From Paracrocinitomix mangrovi (GTDB taxonomy: Bacteria; Bacteroidota; Bacteroidia; Flavobacteriales_D; Crocinitomicaceae): a stretch of DNA of 64,000 nt. Position 1 is the stretch's first letter, and each line of letters begins with the position of its first letter. Under the pieces are notes generated by a model. It was given only the letters and a program-made list of their open reading frames with translations. It searched no databases and was not told the DNA's origin. The stretch is taken from positions 2,914,001-2,978,000 of the forward strand of contig NZ_CP091819.1 of assembly GCF_019740355.2 (NCBI RefSeq), given 5' to 3'. Shown here one piece after another: positions 16,502 to 26,700 of this stretch. Position numbers and translations under genes: made by a program.

Positions 16502-18058
16502 ATGTCTACAGCAGTTGCAGGAACAGAAATTAATGAGGTATTGGAGCAATTAGGTATCAAAGAAGAAAACCAAGGTGCTTCAACTGGTTCTCATTGGTTC
16601 AATACCAGAGGTGAAAAAATTGGTTCTTATTCTCCGGTTGACGGATCCTTAATAGCAAACGTGAACATGGCTACTTCTACTGAATACGAAGCAAGTATCC
16701 TTAAAGCGCAAGAAGCTTTTAAAGAGTGGAGATTAGTACCTGCTCCTAAAAGAGGAGAAATAGTTAGACAACTAGGTGAAAAATTAAGAGAATATAAAGA
16801 GCCACTTGGTAAACTTGTTTCTTACGAAATGGGTAAATCATATCAAGAAGGTTTGGGAGAAGTGCAAGAAATGATCGACATCTGTGATTTTGCTGTAGGT
16901 CTTTCAAGACAATTAAATGGTTCAACTTTGCATTCTGAGCGTCCTGCGCACAGAATGTATGATCAGTATCATCCATTAGGAATTGTTGGAATTATTTCAG
17001 CATTTAACTTCCCTGTTGCAGTTTGGGCTTGGAATACTGCTTTAGCTTGGATTTGTGGAGACGTTTGTATCTGGAAACCATCTGAAAAAGTTCCTTTAAC
17101 TGCCATTGCTTGTCAAAAAATTACTGCGCAAGTATTTAAAGCAAATAACATCCCTGAAGGAGTTTCTTCATTGATAATTGGAGATGCTGAGATTGGAAAA
17201 TTGATGTCAAATGACAAAAGAGTTCCTTTGGTTTCAGCTACCGGTTCAACAAGAATGGGTAAATCTGTTGCTGAAAGCGTAGCTAAAAGATTAGGAAAAT
17301 CATTGTTAGAATTAGGTGGAAACAACGCTATCATCTTAGCACCATCTGCAGATTTGAAAATGGTTTTACCTGCTACAGTTTTTGGAGCTGTTGGAACAGC
17401 AGGACAAAGATGTACTTCAACAAGAAGGTTGATTATTCACGAATCTATTTACGACAACGTAAAAGAGATTTTGACCAACGCATACAAGCAAATTAAAATT
17501 GGTAATCCATTAGATGAAAACAATCACATGGGGCCACTAATTGATAAAGATGCTGCAGAAATGTACAAAGCTGCAATTGAAAAAGTAAAAGCTTCAGGTG
17601 GTAAAATGTTGGTTGAAGGTGATATTTTAACTGGTGAGGGATATGAATCAGGATGTTACGTTTCTCCATCAATCGCTGAGGTTGAAAACCACTGGGAAAT
17701 TGTTCAACATGAAACTTTTGCTCCATTGTTGTATTTGATTAAATACTCAGGTGAAGTTTCAAATGCGATAGACATTCAAAATGCAGTTGATCAGGGATTA
17801 TCTTCAGCTATTTTCACAAACAATATCAGAGAATCTGAATTGTTCTTATCTCAAGCAGGATCTGACTGTGGAATTGCCAACGTAAATATTGGTACTTCTG
17901 GTGCAGAAATCGGAGGAGCTTTTGGTGGTGAAAAAGATACTGGAGGAGGAAGAGAATCAGGATCTGATGCTTGGAAAATCTACATGAGAAGACAAACAAA
18001 TACTATTAATTACTCTACTGAGTTGCCATTGGCACAAGGAATCAAATTTGATTTTTAA
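16502..18058 (+). CDS. ALDH7-family semialdehyde dehydrogenase
   Basis: The product belongs to aldehyde dehydrogenase family 7 (antiquitin; alpha-aminoadipic semialdehyde or piperideine-6-carboxylate dehydrogenase), which acts in lysine breakdown. Features include RPAHRMYDQYHPLGIVGIISAFNFPVAVWAWNTALAW, KPSEKVPLTAIA, the catalytic Glu270 in LLELGGNNA and the catalytic Cys304 in GQRCTSTRR, and the C-terminal GAEIGGAFGGEKDTGGGRESGSDAWK. The frame extends 24 codons upstream of the ATG at 16502, but that part is not family-like. Length (518) is slightly over the ~500 norm. No other lysine-catabolic gene is in the window. A strong terminator follows. Confidence 0.92.
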   Translation: MSTAVAGTEINEVLEQLGIKEENQGASTGSHWFNTRGEKIGSYSPVDGSLIANVNMATSTEYEASILKAQEAFKEWRLVPAPKRGEIVRQLGEKLREYKEPLGKLVSYEMGKSYQEGLGEVQEMIDICDFAVGLSRQLNGSTLHSERPAHRMYDQYHPLGIVGIISAFNFPVAVWAWNTALAWICGDVCIWKPSEKVPLTAIACQKITAQVFKANNIPEGVSSLIIGDAEIGKLMSNDKRVPLVSATGSTRMGKSVAESVAKRLGKSLLELGGNNAIILAPSADLKMVLPATVFGAVGTAGQRCTSTRRLIIHESIYDNVKEILTNAYKQIKIGNPLDENNHMGPLIDKDAAEMYKAAIEKVKASGGKMLVEGDILTGEGYESGCYVSPSIAEVENHWEIVQHETFAPLLYLIKYSGEVSNAIDIQNAVDQGLSSAIFTNNIRESELFLSQAGSDCGIANVNIGTSGAEIGGAFGGEKDTGGGRESGSDAWKIYMRRQTNTINYSTELPLAQGIKFDF

Positions 18059-18080
18059 TTAATAGTGATCATTCATATTA

Positions 18081-18110
18081 AAAGCCTGTCCGTTTTGGAT
18101 GGGCTTTTTT
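18081..18110 (+). terminator. Intrinsic terminator after the ALDH7 gene
   Basis: An 11-bp stem (18081-18091 with 18097-18107, two G-T pairs, loop GTTTT) is followed by a run of T residues. It ends just before the stop codon of the converging lipoprotein gene and may serve both strands. Confidence 0.85.
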
Positions 18111-18111
18111 G

Positions 18112-18993
18112 TTAATACTCATATTTCCCTCCTTCAAACCATTCAAACATATAATCCAACTCCTTGTAATGAGCAGGAGCTTGTTTCCAGTATTTAATCC
18201 AACTGGCGCTTGTGTCTCCATGATCTTTGTCTGATGAAATGTATTGGGCATCTATGCTATCATCTAAATTGTGATAGAAATATTCTACTGTTTCTAAAGA
18301 ATCCTGATTCCACTTTTTAGTATATAAACTTGGACCATATCCATACCCCATTCCGCGTATTAGTTTTTTACCGGGATAAAAAACCGGGTTGATTACATCA
18401 AAAGGTTCGTTAAATGAGTTCGTTTTATGATTAAAAATATAGATGTCATAGCATTCTCTTGGGCAGCATCCTGAAGAAGGAAACCACTGAATTAAAAAAT
18501 CATCATAGCCGTCATTGTTTACATCAAATATGGTGTCTTCCATGTAATTCTCCCACCACATCCTAACTTCATGATGCACTACTTGTTTGTCTTTTTTAAA
18601 TCCGTCCAAAAAGATAAAGACATCATCTAATGTGGAAACTCTGGATATCAGAAACTTCACCTTCCCTTTTGTTCCCTTTGTGTATTGCCTTTTAATAGAG
18701 ATATTTCTTTCGCATGTATCACAGGACTCCAACATTTCATCTTTGAAGAAAGCAGTATCCGGATTAAAAGACTCCATGAGTTGAGTATAATATTGATAAC
18801 TGTAAATGCTATCCTTCTCCCATTCAACTTCATACATGGCTCTCAATTTATTGAACTCGAAAAACTTCCTTGTCCTTTCTGTATCATCATTTCGCATAGG
18901 GTAAAAGGGATTCTGCAACCTATCTTTCCTTGGAATTTCTTTTTCACAGGAGATCAATACAAGCAAAACTATTATTGAAAAAAGCCATCTCAT
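18112..18993 (-). CDS. Lipoprotein of unknown function
   Basis: The start MRWLFSIIVLLVLISC is a lipoprotein signal with the lipid-bearing Cys at residue 16. The mature protein (~277 residues) is rich in Asp, Tyr and Trp. It contains a Ca-binding-like stretch DVNNDGYDDFLIQWF followed by a Cys cluster (SSGCCPRECYD), which recalls FG-GAP/integrin-type repeats, though only one is visible. No family is recognised. A TAATTTAG box ends 5 nt before the ATG. It is probably located at the outer membrane. Confidence 0.7.
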   Translation of the reverse strand: MRWLFSIIVLLVLISCEKEIPRKDRLQNPFYPMRNDDTERTRKFFEFNKLRAMYEVEWEKDSIYSYQYYTQLMESFNPDTAFFKDEMLESCDTCERNISIKRQYTKGTKGKVKFLISRVSTLDDVFIFLDGFKKDKQVVHHEVRMWWENYMEDTIFDVNNDGYDDFLIQWFPSSGCCPRECYDIYIFNHKTNSFNEPFDVINPVFYPGKKLIRGMGYGYGPSLYTKKWNQDSLETVEYFYHNLDDSIDAQYISSDKDHGDTSASWIKYWKQAPAHYKELDYMFEWFEGGKYEY

Positions 18994-18997
18994 CTGC

Positions 18998-19005
18998 CTA
19001 AATTA
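18998..19005 (-). promoter_or_regulatory. Possible -7 box abutting the lipoprotein start
   Basis: TAATTTAG on the minus strand matches 7 of 8 positions of TAnnTTTG. Its final G lies 5 nt before the A of the ATG at 18993. Confidence 0.35.
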
Positions 19006-19179
19006 GCACGAGAACAATCCCTTTCAAAACAGCTTTTATTATTTGCTCATTAGCTCAAATTATTAGACACAAATGACTGATATCTTATACATTAAAATCG
19101 CATTAAATTCACTTCAAATTGGAAACACTAGCTCATTTTACCATTTAATTCCCGTATTTTTACCTCAAATCTGCCGAAC

Positions 19180-21948
19180 ATGAAAAATTATCTTATTCTC
19201 TTATCACTGGTATTTTTAGGATTGTCTTGTGAGCAAAATCAGCAACAAGAATCTAGTTCAGATACCTCAGAAAAAGGTCGTGGAGACATTATTCCGCTAA
19301 TGAGTGAAGGAAATGAGTTGGATTTGGGAAGCAGACATGCGTTTAACTTATTGCGATTAGCTGATCCATCTACAGGAGAAATTCCGGCAGGAATTGAAAG
19401 AGCAGAACGTGAATTTGCAGCTACTTTACCAACGCACCAATACAAGGCGCAAACCTGGATTCAAAGAGGACCTTTTAATGTTGGAGGAAGAACAAGGGCA
19501 TTGACTTTAGATGTGGCAGACGAAAACGTAATGTTAGCAGGAGCAGTTTCAGGTGGAATTTGGAAAACACATAATGGTGGTGCAGATTGGACCAAAGTAA
19601 CACATGATCTAGATCCACATTCAATCACTTCAATTGCGCAGGATACACGTCCGGGAAAAGAACACATTTGGTATGCCGGAACAGGTGAACAATATGCTAT
19701 TGTAAGCCAAACCACATTTGAAGCCAGATACAGTGGAAATGGATTATTGAAAAGTACAGACTACGGCGAAAGCTGGGAGCCATTGTTATCTACTCAAAGT
19801 AATACCCCAAACACTTATGTTCAAAACGGAGACATGGACTACGTTTGGAGAGTGATAACTGATCACACAAATACCACTGAAGATGTTGTTTTAGCAGCAG
19901 TTTATAATGGAGTTTTCAGATCTGCAGATGGTGGAGATACCTGGTCAGAGGTTTTAGGATTTACACAAGGAGGTTTCAGTACACCTGGATCTACAAATAT
20001 TGACTTGATTATCACACCTTCAGGAATTATCTATTGCACAATGTCAAGTGATGGACCTGATAAAGGAATTTACAGATCAGATGATGGCGGATTAAGTTGG
20101 ACGGATATTAAACCTTCTAATTTCCCAAGTTCTTGGGGTAGAATGGCCATGACTGTTAATCCTTTAGATGATAATATTATTTGGATGTTTGGTGCTTGCA
20201 GCTCAGGATTTGGAAACGGACACGGAGTATTCAGATACGAGTATTTATCAGGAGATGGATCAGGAACCGGAGGAAGCTGGAGTAACCGCTCCGCTCAATT
20301 ACCTGATGCCAGTTGTACATTCCCTGGTTTAACCATTGATATAGGACAATTGAGCACGCAATCTTCTTTTGATGTACACATTGGAATTCATCCGGTAGAT
20401 ACTTCTGTTATGTACATTGCCGGAACATCAATTTGGAGAAATAAAGATGCCTTTTTACACGATTCAACAAACACATGGATTGGAGGATATCAATGCAGTC
20501 AGTATAACTATGATGATTTAGAATGGAACTTAAGTTATCCAAATCATCATCCAGACCAGCATTACCTTACCTGGTTGCCATCTAATCCAAATGTATTGAT
20601 CAATGCAAATGATGGAGGATTATACAGAACTGTAGATGCATTGGCAGATTCAGTAACATGGGAAACATTGAACAATGGATATGTGACTACACAATTTTAT
20701 GCTTTGGCTATAGAACCTGGAGTGGCCACTTCGCAAATTATTATGGGAGGTTTGCAGGATAACGGAACCTGGTGGACCAAGAATGATGATTTTGATTATC
20801 ACTGGAAATATATTGGTTCTGGAGATGGAATGTACGGAGCATTAACAAATGGAGCTACCAGATACATTACTTGTAAACAAAGAGGTAAGATGTACATTAA
20901 AGAAATTGATGGCAACGGAAATGTGTTGGCGCATGAAAGACTAGATCCTGAAAACGGACCAACAACTTATAATTGGGCCAACAGTTTAAAACTGGATCCA
21001 TCAAACGACAACAGGTTATTTTGGAATGGACGCACCAAATTGTGGAGAATTGACAGCTTAATGCAAGTACCAATTACCGGGGATAGAACAAATGCTGAAC
21101 CTAATTTTTGGGTAGAGATGGATAGCAGTAAGGTTGATTTGCAAGCAGGGATCATTACCGATATTGAAATGTGTCAATCAGATTCAAATAGAGTTTGGTA
21201 CGGAACTACCAATGCCTATGTTTACAGATTAGACAATGCATATGAAAATGTAGATACAGCTACAAAAGTGAACATCTCAGGAGACAATTTCCCTAATGGA
21301 GCATATGTTTCATGTATTGCCGTGAATCCATTTAACTCAGATGAAATAGTAGTGACATTTGCCAATTACAACATCCCTTCCATCTTTGTTACAGATGATG
21401 GAGGACAAAACTGGACAGACATTTCAGGTAATTTAGAAGAGAATGTAGACGGAACAGGTGCAGGACCGGCAGTATTTTGGGCAGAATATTATGTAGACGG
21501 AACCATTTTTGTAGGAACTTCAACTGGATTGTACACTACCAATTTCCCTGACAGAACTAATACTGTTTGGACATTAGAACCCGGAATTGGAAATGTGCCG
21601 GTTGATCACATGGATGTAAGAACACATGATGGATTTATGGCGGTTGCAACGCATGGTTTGGGTGTGTTTTCTACTTATTTAGATCCGGGATATTTGCACA
21701 CCGAAAAAATTGAAAAAACAACAGAAGGTTTGGTAGCTTATCCTACAATCACAAAAGATTGGGTGACAGTAAAAATGCCAATTTCTGCAACAGATATTAG
21801 TCTTTACAGCCTAAGTGGACAGTTATTGTACAAGTCAAAAATGACAGGCTCAAAGCAAATTGATGTATCTACATTTAATGCAGGAACCTACATTATAGTG
21901 GCTTCTAATAAAGATCAAAAGTGGACCGCAAAGGTGATTAAGCAGTAG
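19180..21948 (+). CDS. BNR/sortilin-like propeller protein with T9SS type A sorting domain
   Basis: The N-terminus (MKNYLILLSLVFLGLSC) is a lipoprotein-like signal with Cys17. The body has repeated Asp-box/BNR motifs typical of VPS10/sortilin-like propellers: SGGIWKTHNGGADWTKV, GLLKSTDYGESWEPL, GVFRSADGGDTWSEV, GIYRSDDGGLSWTDI, GGLYRTVDALADSVTW and IFVTDDGGQNWTDI. The last ~80 residues form a type A sorting domain (LVAYPTITKDWVTVKMP...ISLYSLSGQLLYK...FNAGTYIIVASNKDQKWTAKVIKQ). It would cross the outer membrane by the T9SS. The combination of lipobox and sorting domain is unusual. Bacterial members of this family have been linked to glycan or protein binding; the ligand here is unknown. Confidence 0.88.
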   Translation: MKNYLILLSLVFLGLSCEQNQQQESSSDTSEKGRGDIIPLMSEGNELDLGSRHAFNLLRLADPSTGEIPAGIERAEREFAATLPTHQYKAQTWIQRGPFNVGGRTRALTLDVADENVMLAGAVSGGIWKTHNGGADWTKVTHDLDPHSITSIAQDTRPGKEHIWYAGTGEQYAIVSQTTFEARYSGNGLLKSTDYGESWEPLLSTQSNTPNTYVQNGDMDYVWRVITDHTNTTEDVVLAAVYNGVFRSADGGDTWSEVLGFTQGGFSTPGSTNIDLIITPSGIIYCTMSSDGPDKGIYRSDDGGLSWTDIKPSNFPSSWGRMAMTVNPLDDNIIWMFGACSSGFGNGHGVFRYEYLSGDGSGTGGSWSNRSAQLPDASCTFPGLTIDIGQLSTQSSFDVHIGIHPVDTSVMYIAGTSIWRNKDAFLHDSTNTWIGGYQCSQYNYDDLEWNLSYPNHHPDQHYLTWLPSNPNVLINANDGGLYRTVDALADSVTWETLNNGYVTTQFYALAIEPGVATSQIIMGGLQDNGTWWTKNDDFDYHWKYIGSGDGMYGALTNGATRYITCKQRGKMYIKEIDGNGNVLAHERLDPENGPTTYNWANSLKLDPSNDNRLFWNGRTKLWRIDSLMQVPITGDRTNAEPNFWVEMDSSKVDLQAGIITDIEMCQSDSNRVWYGTTNAYVYRLDNAYENVDTATKVNISGDNFPNGAYVSCIAVNPFNSDEIVVTFANYNIPSIFVTDDGGQNWTDISGNLEENVDGTGAGPAVFWAEYYVDGTIFVGTSTGLYTTNFPDRTNTVWTLEPGIGNVPVDHMDVRTHDGFMAVATHGLGVFSTYLDPGYLHTEKIEKTTEGLVAYPTITKDWVTVKMPISATDISLYSLSGQLLYKSKMTGSKQIDVSTFNAGTYIIVASNKDQKWTAKVIKQ

Positions 21949-21996
21949 GGGGATTATAAAAGTTGACTTCAATTACCCAAAACAATTAAGCGAAAG

Positions 21997-22494
21997 TTGA
22001 TCATATCACTAAGCGTTATTATTCTTGGAATAATTTCCTTTTATAGTTATAGATATTTAACCCTCCCGGATAAGGTTCAGATTCAAAAAGACTGGCGTTA
22101 TACTATACCAGAAGCGGCTTCACAAGTAAATTATATATCTGAAATCCAAAAAGATGAAGAATATAATCGGAACTTCTTGAAAGGAAATACATCTTATGCT
22201 ATTTGCTATAATTGGTGCTTCCCTTATGATAGAACGAGAATAAACGCATCAGAAACAGAAACCTTGGTAGAAATTCTCAATGACTCATCATCCTATGTTT
22301 GGGGTGAATTCGGCACACCGGAATATAAGTACTGTATTGTCTTTTATAATGATGAGGATAATGAAATTGGTTATACAGAAGTTGAACCAATGGGTGAAGT
22401 AGATTCATATCCGTATATTTCATTGATGAAATGGGGCAGAATGAAACCAAGCAGTTTTAATCAGCTAATGACCATTATAGAAAATGAGAGCTAA
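21997..22494 (+). CDS. Membrane-anchored protein, unknown
   Basis: I do not recognise a family. The product has an N-terminal hydrophobic anchor (LIISLSVIILGIISFYSY), then a soluble part with two Cys (YAICYNWCFPYD). It lies 48 bp after the BNR-protein gene. The only usual start is TTG at 21997. An ATT twelve bases upstream would add KRK before the anchor. The frame is open from a stop at 21964-21966. Codon use is like its neighbours. It may be an immunity-like or accessory envelope protein, but nothing proves it. Confidence 0.55.
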   Translation: MIISLSVIILGIISFYSYRYLTLPDKVQIQKDWRYTIPEAASQVNYISEIQKDEEYNRNFLKGNTSYAICYNWCFPYDRTRINASETETLVEILNDSSSYVWGEFGTPEYKYCIVFYNDEDNEIGYTEVEPMGEVDSYPYISLMKWGRMKPSSFNQLMTIIENES

Positions 22495-22512
22495 TCGTGC
22501 AGATATAGCGTA

Positions 22513-23001
22513 TCATTGATTAGGAAGAATTACTGGTCCATAATCTTCTACATAAATAAAGATTAAGTCAATTTCTTCATTTGTAACATTTTGGGGAGTC
22601 ATAGCTACTCCCCATAATTTGAAAAGATAATTTGCATATTCATCACCATTCATCACTACTACGTCCATACTTTTGATAAACTGATAAAAATTCTTTTCCG
22701 TTGAATTGTCAATCCATCTTTGACGTGCGCCTTTTAACGCAGGACCAGTCATATCTCTGTCAACAAAATGACAAGCAGCACAATGTTCCTTGAATAAGCT
22801 TTTTCCTTTTTCAAAATCTGACAGTTCCGTTTCTAAATCTTCAATTGGTTCAATTTTAGTCCAGATAGATTCTTGAGTACTATTTTTAACTGATGTCTTT
22901 GAAGGTGCTAAAAGAATATAAATTCCAACAATTAATGAAGTGATAAACACAATGAGTAACCCACTCCAGTTCCTCTTACTCAATATGTTTTTATCGCTCA
23001 T
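22513..23001 (-). CDS. Membrane-anchored c-type cytochrome
   Basis: A single N-terminal membrane helix (residues ~14-32, LLIVFITSLIVGIYILLA) is followed by a linker and a class I cytochrome c domain. The heme motif is CAACH (Cys74, Cys77, His78), preceded by GKSLFKEH. DMTGPALKGARQRW follows, and a Met in VAMTPQNVTNEEID is the likely sixth ligand. It shuttles electrons on the periplasmic side. The start shares one base with the stop of the barrel-protein gene (TAATG), so the two are coupled. The partner oxidoreductase is not in the window. Confidence 0.88.
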   Translation of the reverse strand: MSDKNILSKRNWSGLLIVFITSLIVGIYILLAPSKTSVKNSTQESIWTKIEPIEDLETELSDFEKGKSLFKEHCAACHFVDRDMTGPALKGARQRWIDNSTEKNFYQFIKSMDVVVMNGDEYANYLFKLWGVAMTPQNVTNEEIDLIFIYVEDYGPVILPNQ

Positions 23002-23789
23002 TACAAACTACTTTTCCCTCCACCTTTCTTGCCTAATCCAAACAAGTAGTTGATGCTGAACTGCATGTAGTGATGTCTGCGATTTTCTAATTCAGAATTG
23101 GTGTTATAAAATGGAATTCCGTACTGATATCCCGCCGAAAAACCAAAAGTTTCTGATTGATATCCAATGGTAGCTTTGGCTCCGTAGTCAAAACTTCTTA
23201 CACCGGATTTACTGGCACTTTCTCCATATTGTTCAACATAAGGCTCAGGAAATAACATGGCCAATTGTGCCTGACCAAGCTGTTCAGCAAGTGTTTTAAA
23301 ATCTATAACAGCCGTAAGTGGTGTTCTGCTAACCGTAAATTCTCTTTTTTTCAAAGCCAACATGTATGCTGCATATCCTCCAACTGCTACGTAGTAATTT
23401 TTCCATTTGAATTTGGCCATTGCCGGAATTTCCAAAAAATGCATGCTATATCTTCCGTTAATTTCAGTGTAGGTATTTCTGTCCAAATCTCCCAGACCCA
23501 AATCATCAAAATTGAGCCCCGGAATTGTTATTTCTGTGGTATCATAAATGGTATATCCTTGTCTTTTTTGGGCATAATTGATTCCTGTTTTGATAGATAA
23601 CCAATCATTAAAAGAATATTCAAAAATTCCTCCACCATACCATGAAGGTTGAAATGCCCTACCAATATTTTGGTTTTCAACTTGGATGATACTGGTTCCA
23701 AATTCAGGTCCCACCCACATTTTTTGAGCGTAAGTTGTTATTCCTGTATAAAGAAAAAAGCAAAGCAAAAGAGATTTAATGAAGTTCAT
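23001..23789 (-). CDS. PorT-like outer-membrane beta-barrel protein
   Basis: A signal peptide (MNFIKSLLLCFFLYTGITTYAQ) precedes a ~240-residue barrel with typical blocks: KMWVGPEFGTSIIQVEN, WYGGGIFEYSFNDWLSIKTGINYAQKRQGY, MHFLEIPAMAKFKWKNYYVAVGGYAAYML, FDYGAKATIGYQ and a terminal strand YMQFSINYLFGLG. This is the PorT/OMP_b-brl family. The C-terminal GKKGGGKSSL is a polar tail. It lies between a 1339-residue secreted protein and a cytochrome c in one operon. Confidence 0.82.
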   Translation of the reverse strand: MNFIKSLLLCFFLYTGITTYAQKMWVGPEFGTSIIQVENQNIGRAFQPSWYGGGIFEYSFNDWLSIKTGINYAQKRQGYTIYDTTEITIPGLNFDDLGLGDLDRNTYTEINGRYSMHFLEIPAMAKFKWKNYYVAVGGYAAYMLALKKREFTVSRTPLTAVIDFKTLAEQLGQAQLAMLFPEPYVEQYGESASKSGVRSFDYGAKATIGYQSETFGFSAGYQYGIPFYNTNSELENRRHHYMQFSINYLFGLGKKGGGKSSL

Positions 23790-23793
23790 GAGG

Positions 23794-26700
23794 CTAAAAG
23801 TTTTGTGTGTCTACAACACGAATCATTCCGTACCATTTTAGAATTCTTTCACCAACACCCGGCACATCAATATGGAATATATATAAACCACTGGCTATTG
23901 GAATTCCCTGATCGTTTTTCATGTTCCAATCCTGAAAAGTACTTGGATTATCCTTGGTGATGGTTTTTACAAGTTGTCCTGAAATATTCCAAATAGTTAT
24001 GGTGCAATTTTCTGGTAGATTGGTGATTTTAATGCGATTATCAAGCTGACCATTTTCATATTCACTATATCCGTAATAAGGATTAGGAACGATTTTGATA
24101 AGGTCCAGTTTATCTATTTGCTGATTTGTAATCTGTGTTGAGGTATAAAGTTCATTTGTATTAAACCTATAAGCAGGGTTACCATTGTTGACTCCTGTGA
24201 AAGTCTTTTGCTGATATGGATGAGAAACACGCAATTGAATTCTTACATCAGTTTCTAAAAGTGTGTGGTTATCTTCTAACATGGGAGACAGTACCCACAT
24301 GCAGTTTTTCCATACTTTGTAGTAATCCTGACTAATTTCATTTTGCAACATTGTTTGCATATAATCACCATTATCATAAGCAGGCATGGTGTTATCATCT
24401 TCAATGCTATTCCCAAAAATGTAGATGTAATGTCCTCCACCAAAAATTGGGTTCCCTACATTGTCAACATATTCATTGGTTGGATTCCACAACATATCTG
24501 TTCCATTTGATCCGTTTAACCATGAGTTTTCTGCAAAGGCAAGATTCAACCTTTCTCCTGTTTCAATGTCAATGGCATAACCAGGGAAATAGCTCATTCC
24601 TACCTCTCCGGTAATTTCATCACCGTTAATATCTTTTGAAGGTGATTGTCTTAACTCCATAACAGTTGCATCACCAATTGTTTGATTGTTGTTCCAGTTG
24701 TTTTCAATTACGGCGCATCTGGTCCATTTTGTTTGATCTGATGTTATTACCAAATCAACTCCGTGAAGGAATGGGAAAGCACTTTTTGATTGGGCTGTTT
24801 GCATCAATCCAAACCAACCATTATTAGATCCTGAATAGTTAGATAAATCGGCATCAGGATAACCAATTGGCATATTTAAAAAGTCTTTACCTGTCAATTT
24901 AAAAGGCGCTACAATTCCGTCTAATAAACCTTCATACTCTTCCAAATCATCTCCATAATCAGGGTATGCACAATCTGTAAAAATAGATGGAGTTCCCCAT
25001 TGGCAAGGATCAGGATCATTGGGGTTAAAAATCCCTGATCTTATCCAGTTAGATGGGAAATAATTGTCGTTGTCTTGTACCCCTGTCAACCATTGTTTTG
25101 CAGAGTCGGCAAAAACCATTGTTGCCCCAATAGGTGAAGTGTAAATTTGAGATATAAGCCCTGTACCTACATAAGAGGTTTGCTCAATCCATACAGATAA
25201 TCCCCATTCGGGAATAAGTTGTTCTCTAGGGATATCAATGCTTTTATCTGACCAAACAGTATCACCTGTAGTAAGATTATGCATAAACCATCCGGCCTCA
25301 TCTAATCCACCACCGGTATCTTCAACAAAGAAAAATTCAAAATCACTATTTGGTACATTTAAAGGATCAATAATTTGGATGCGCACAGGGCTGGCTCCAG
25401 GTTTATAAGTGATTTCATTTTGAGAACCATTGGTCAAAATTGCATCTTCAGAATCTTCACTTAATTCTGTCCAAATGCCTCCATTTCCCCAGCCATCTAT
25501 TTTTGTAAGTGGGATTTCATAACCATAGCTTCCGTTAAAAGTTGTTCCACCACTTTCCACTTCAGGTGGATGAGGAATTCCTTCAAAAGCTCTGATTTCT
25601 CCAATGGCTGCTTTTCTTGATGCCAAATACGGAATTTTTTGTCCGTCTAATCCTCCCGGATCATTAGGATCATATTCTTTGAACTGATTTACGGCGTAAG
25701 AAACAGCCATGAAATAATAACGCTTAAAGTTTACCAGTTCTCGGCTTCCGGTAGCAAATTGATCTTCTTTTACAGAAAACGAATGACGGATCCCTTCATT
25801 TTCTCCGTCCACCATCACTTGAGGAACTGTTGCTCCAATGTCCGGATCAAATTCATAGTTCACCAATTTGGTGATAGAGTCTTTAACATCACATTGAAAA
25901 ACTAGTCTTGCTAATTCAACATTATCCAAGTCAGTTGGACTCACTGTTTCATCTTTGATTTGATAAACTTGATAACCCTGAAACTTGTAGTTTCCATCAA
26001 AGTTCGGGTCATTATCTACATTCACCAAAAACGGATCAAATTCTGAGTAGTCCTCATCCTTATTGTTGGAAGCAGGTTCATTATAGATAGATACAATGAG
26101 TTCGTTTTCCATTTCCTGAATAGATAATTCCGGAGCATGCGGACCGTCTAATACTTTAAAGCAGTTGTCAAATAATGCTTGTGCTTTGTCATCTGCTTTT
26201 CGCAATTCTTTAACAGATTCAAAAGGATCACCTGAAGTGGCTCTTGCCCAACAAATACCGTAAGTGATGTTATTTACTGCTCCCGGCTGCAATACAAAGG
26301 GTCCTGAAGATTGCGCAAATCTTCTGTCATAAGGAACGTTCCCTGCAGTTTGCTCTGTCCAGTTTTGTTGTGGAATTCCTGAAGTTCCCCATCCCAGAGA
26401 ATCACTTTCTCCGGGAAACATGTAGTTAGATGTAATGGCGGGAATAGCTCCAGCACTTGCCGGGTGACCGGATCCACCATAAACAAAAGGCGTTCCGTCT
26501 TTCCAATATCCAGATAAATAATTGTAATAATCTTGTCCTGTTTGAGGATCTGTTTGAGCGGCTAAGGCACCTCCACCTAAATTATTGTAATACAAAAAAC
26601 GTCTCATTCCCATTCGCTCATTGTCTACAATTCCATCTCCATAACCAATTCCTAATCCCTTATAAGGAATTCCGTTTTGGGTAATGGCCTGATTATAATT

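Noticed and set aside
19073-19183. A 36-codon frame upstream of the BNR-protein gene, ending in an ATGA overlap with its start
   Set aside because: A likely -7 box (TATTTTTA, about 19155-19162) lies inside it, so the frame would not be transcribed in full, and the amino acid content is unremarkable.
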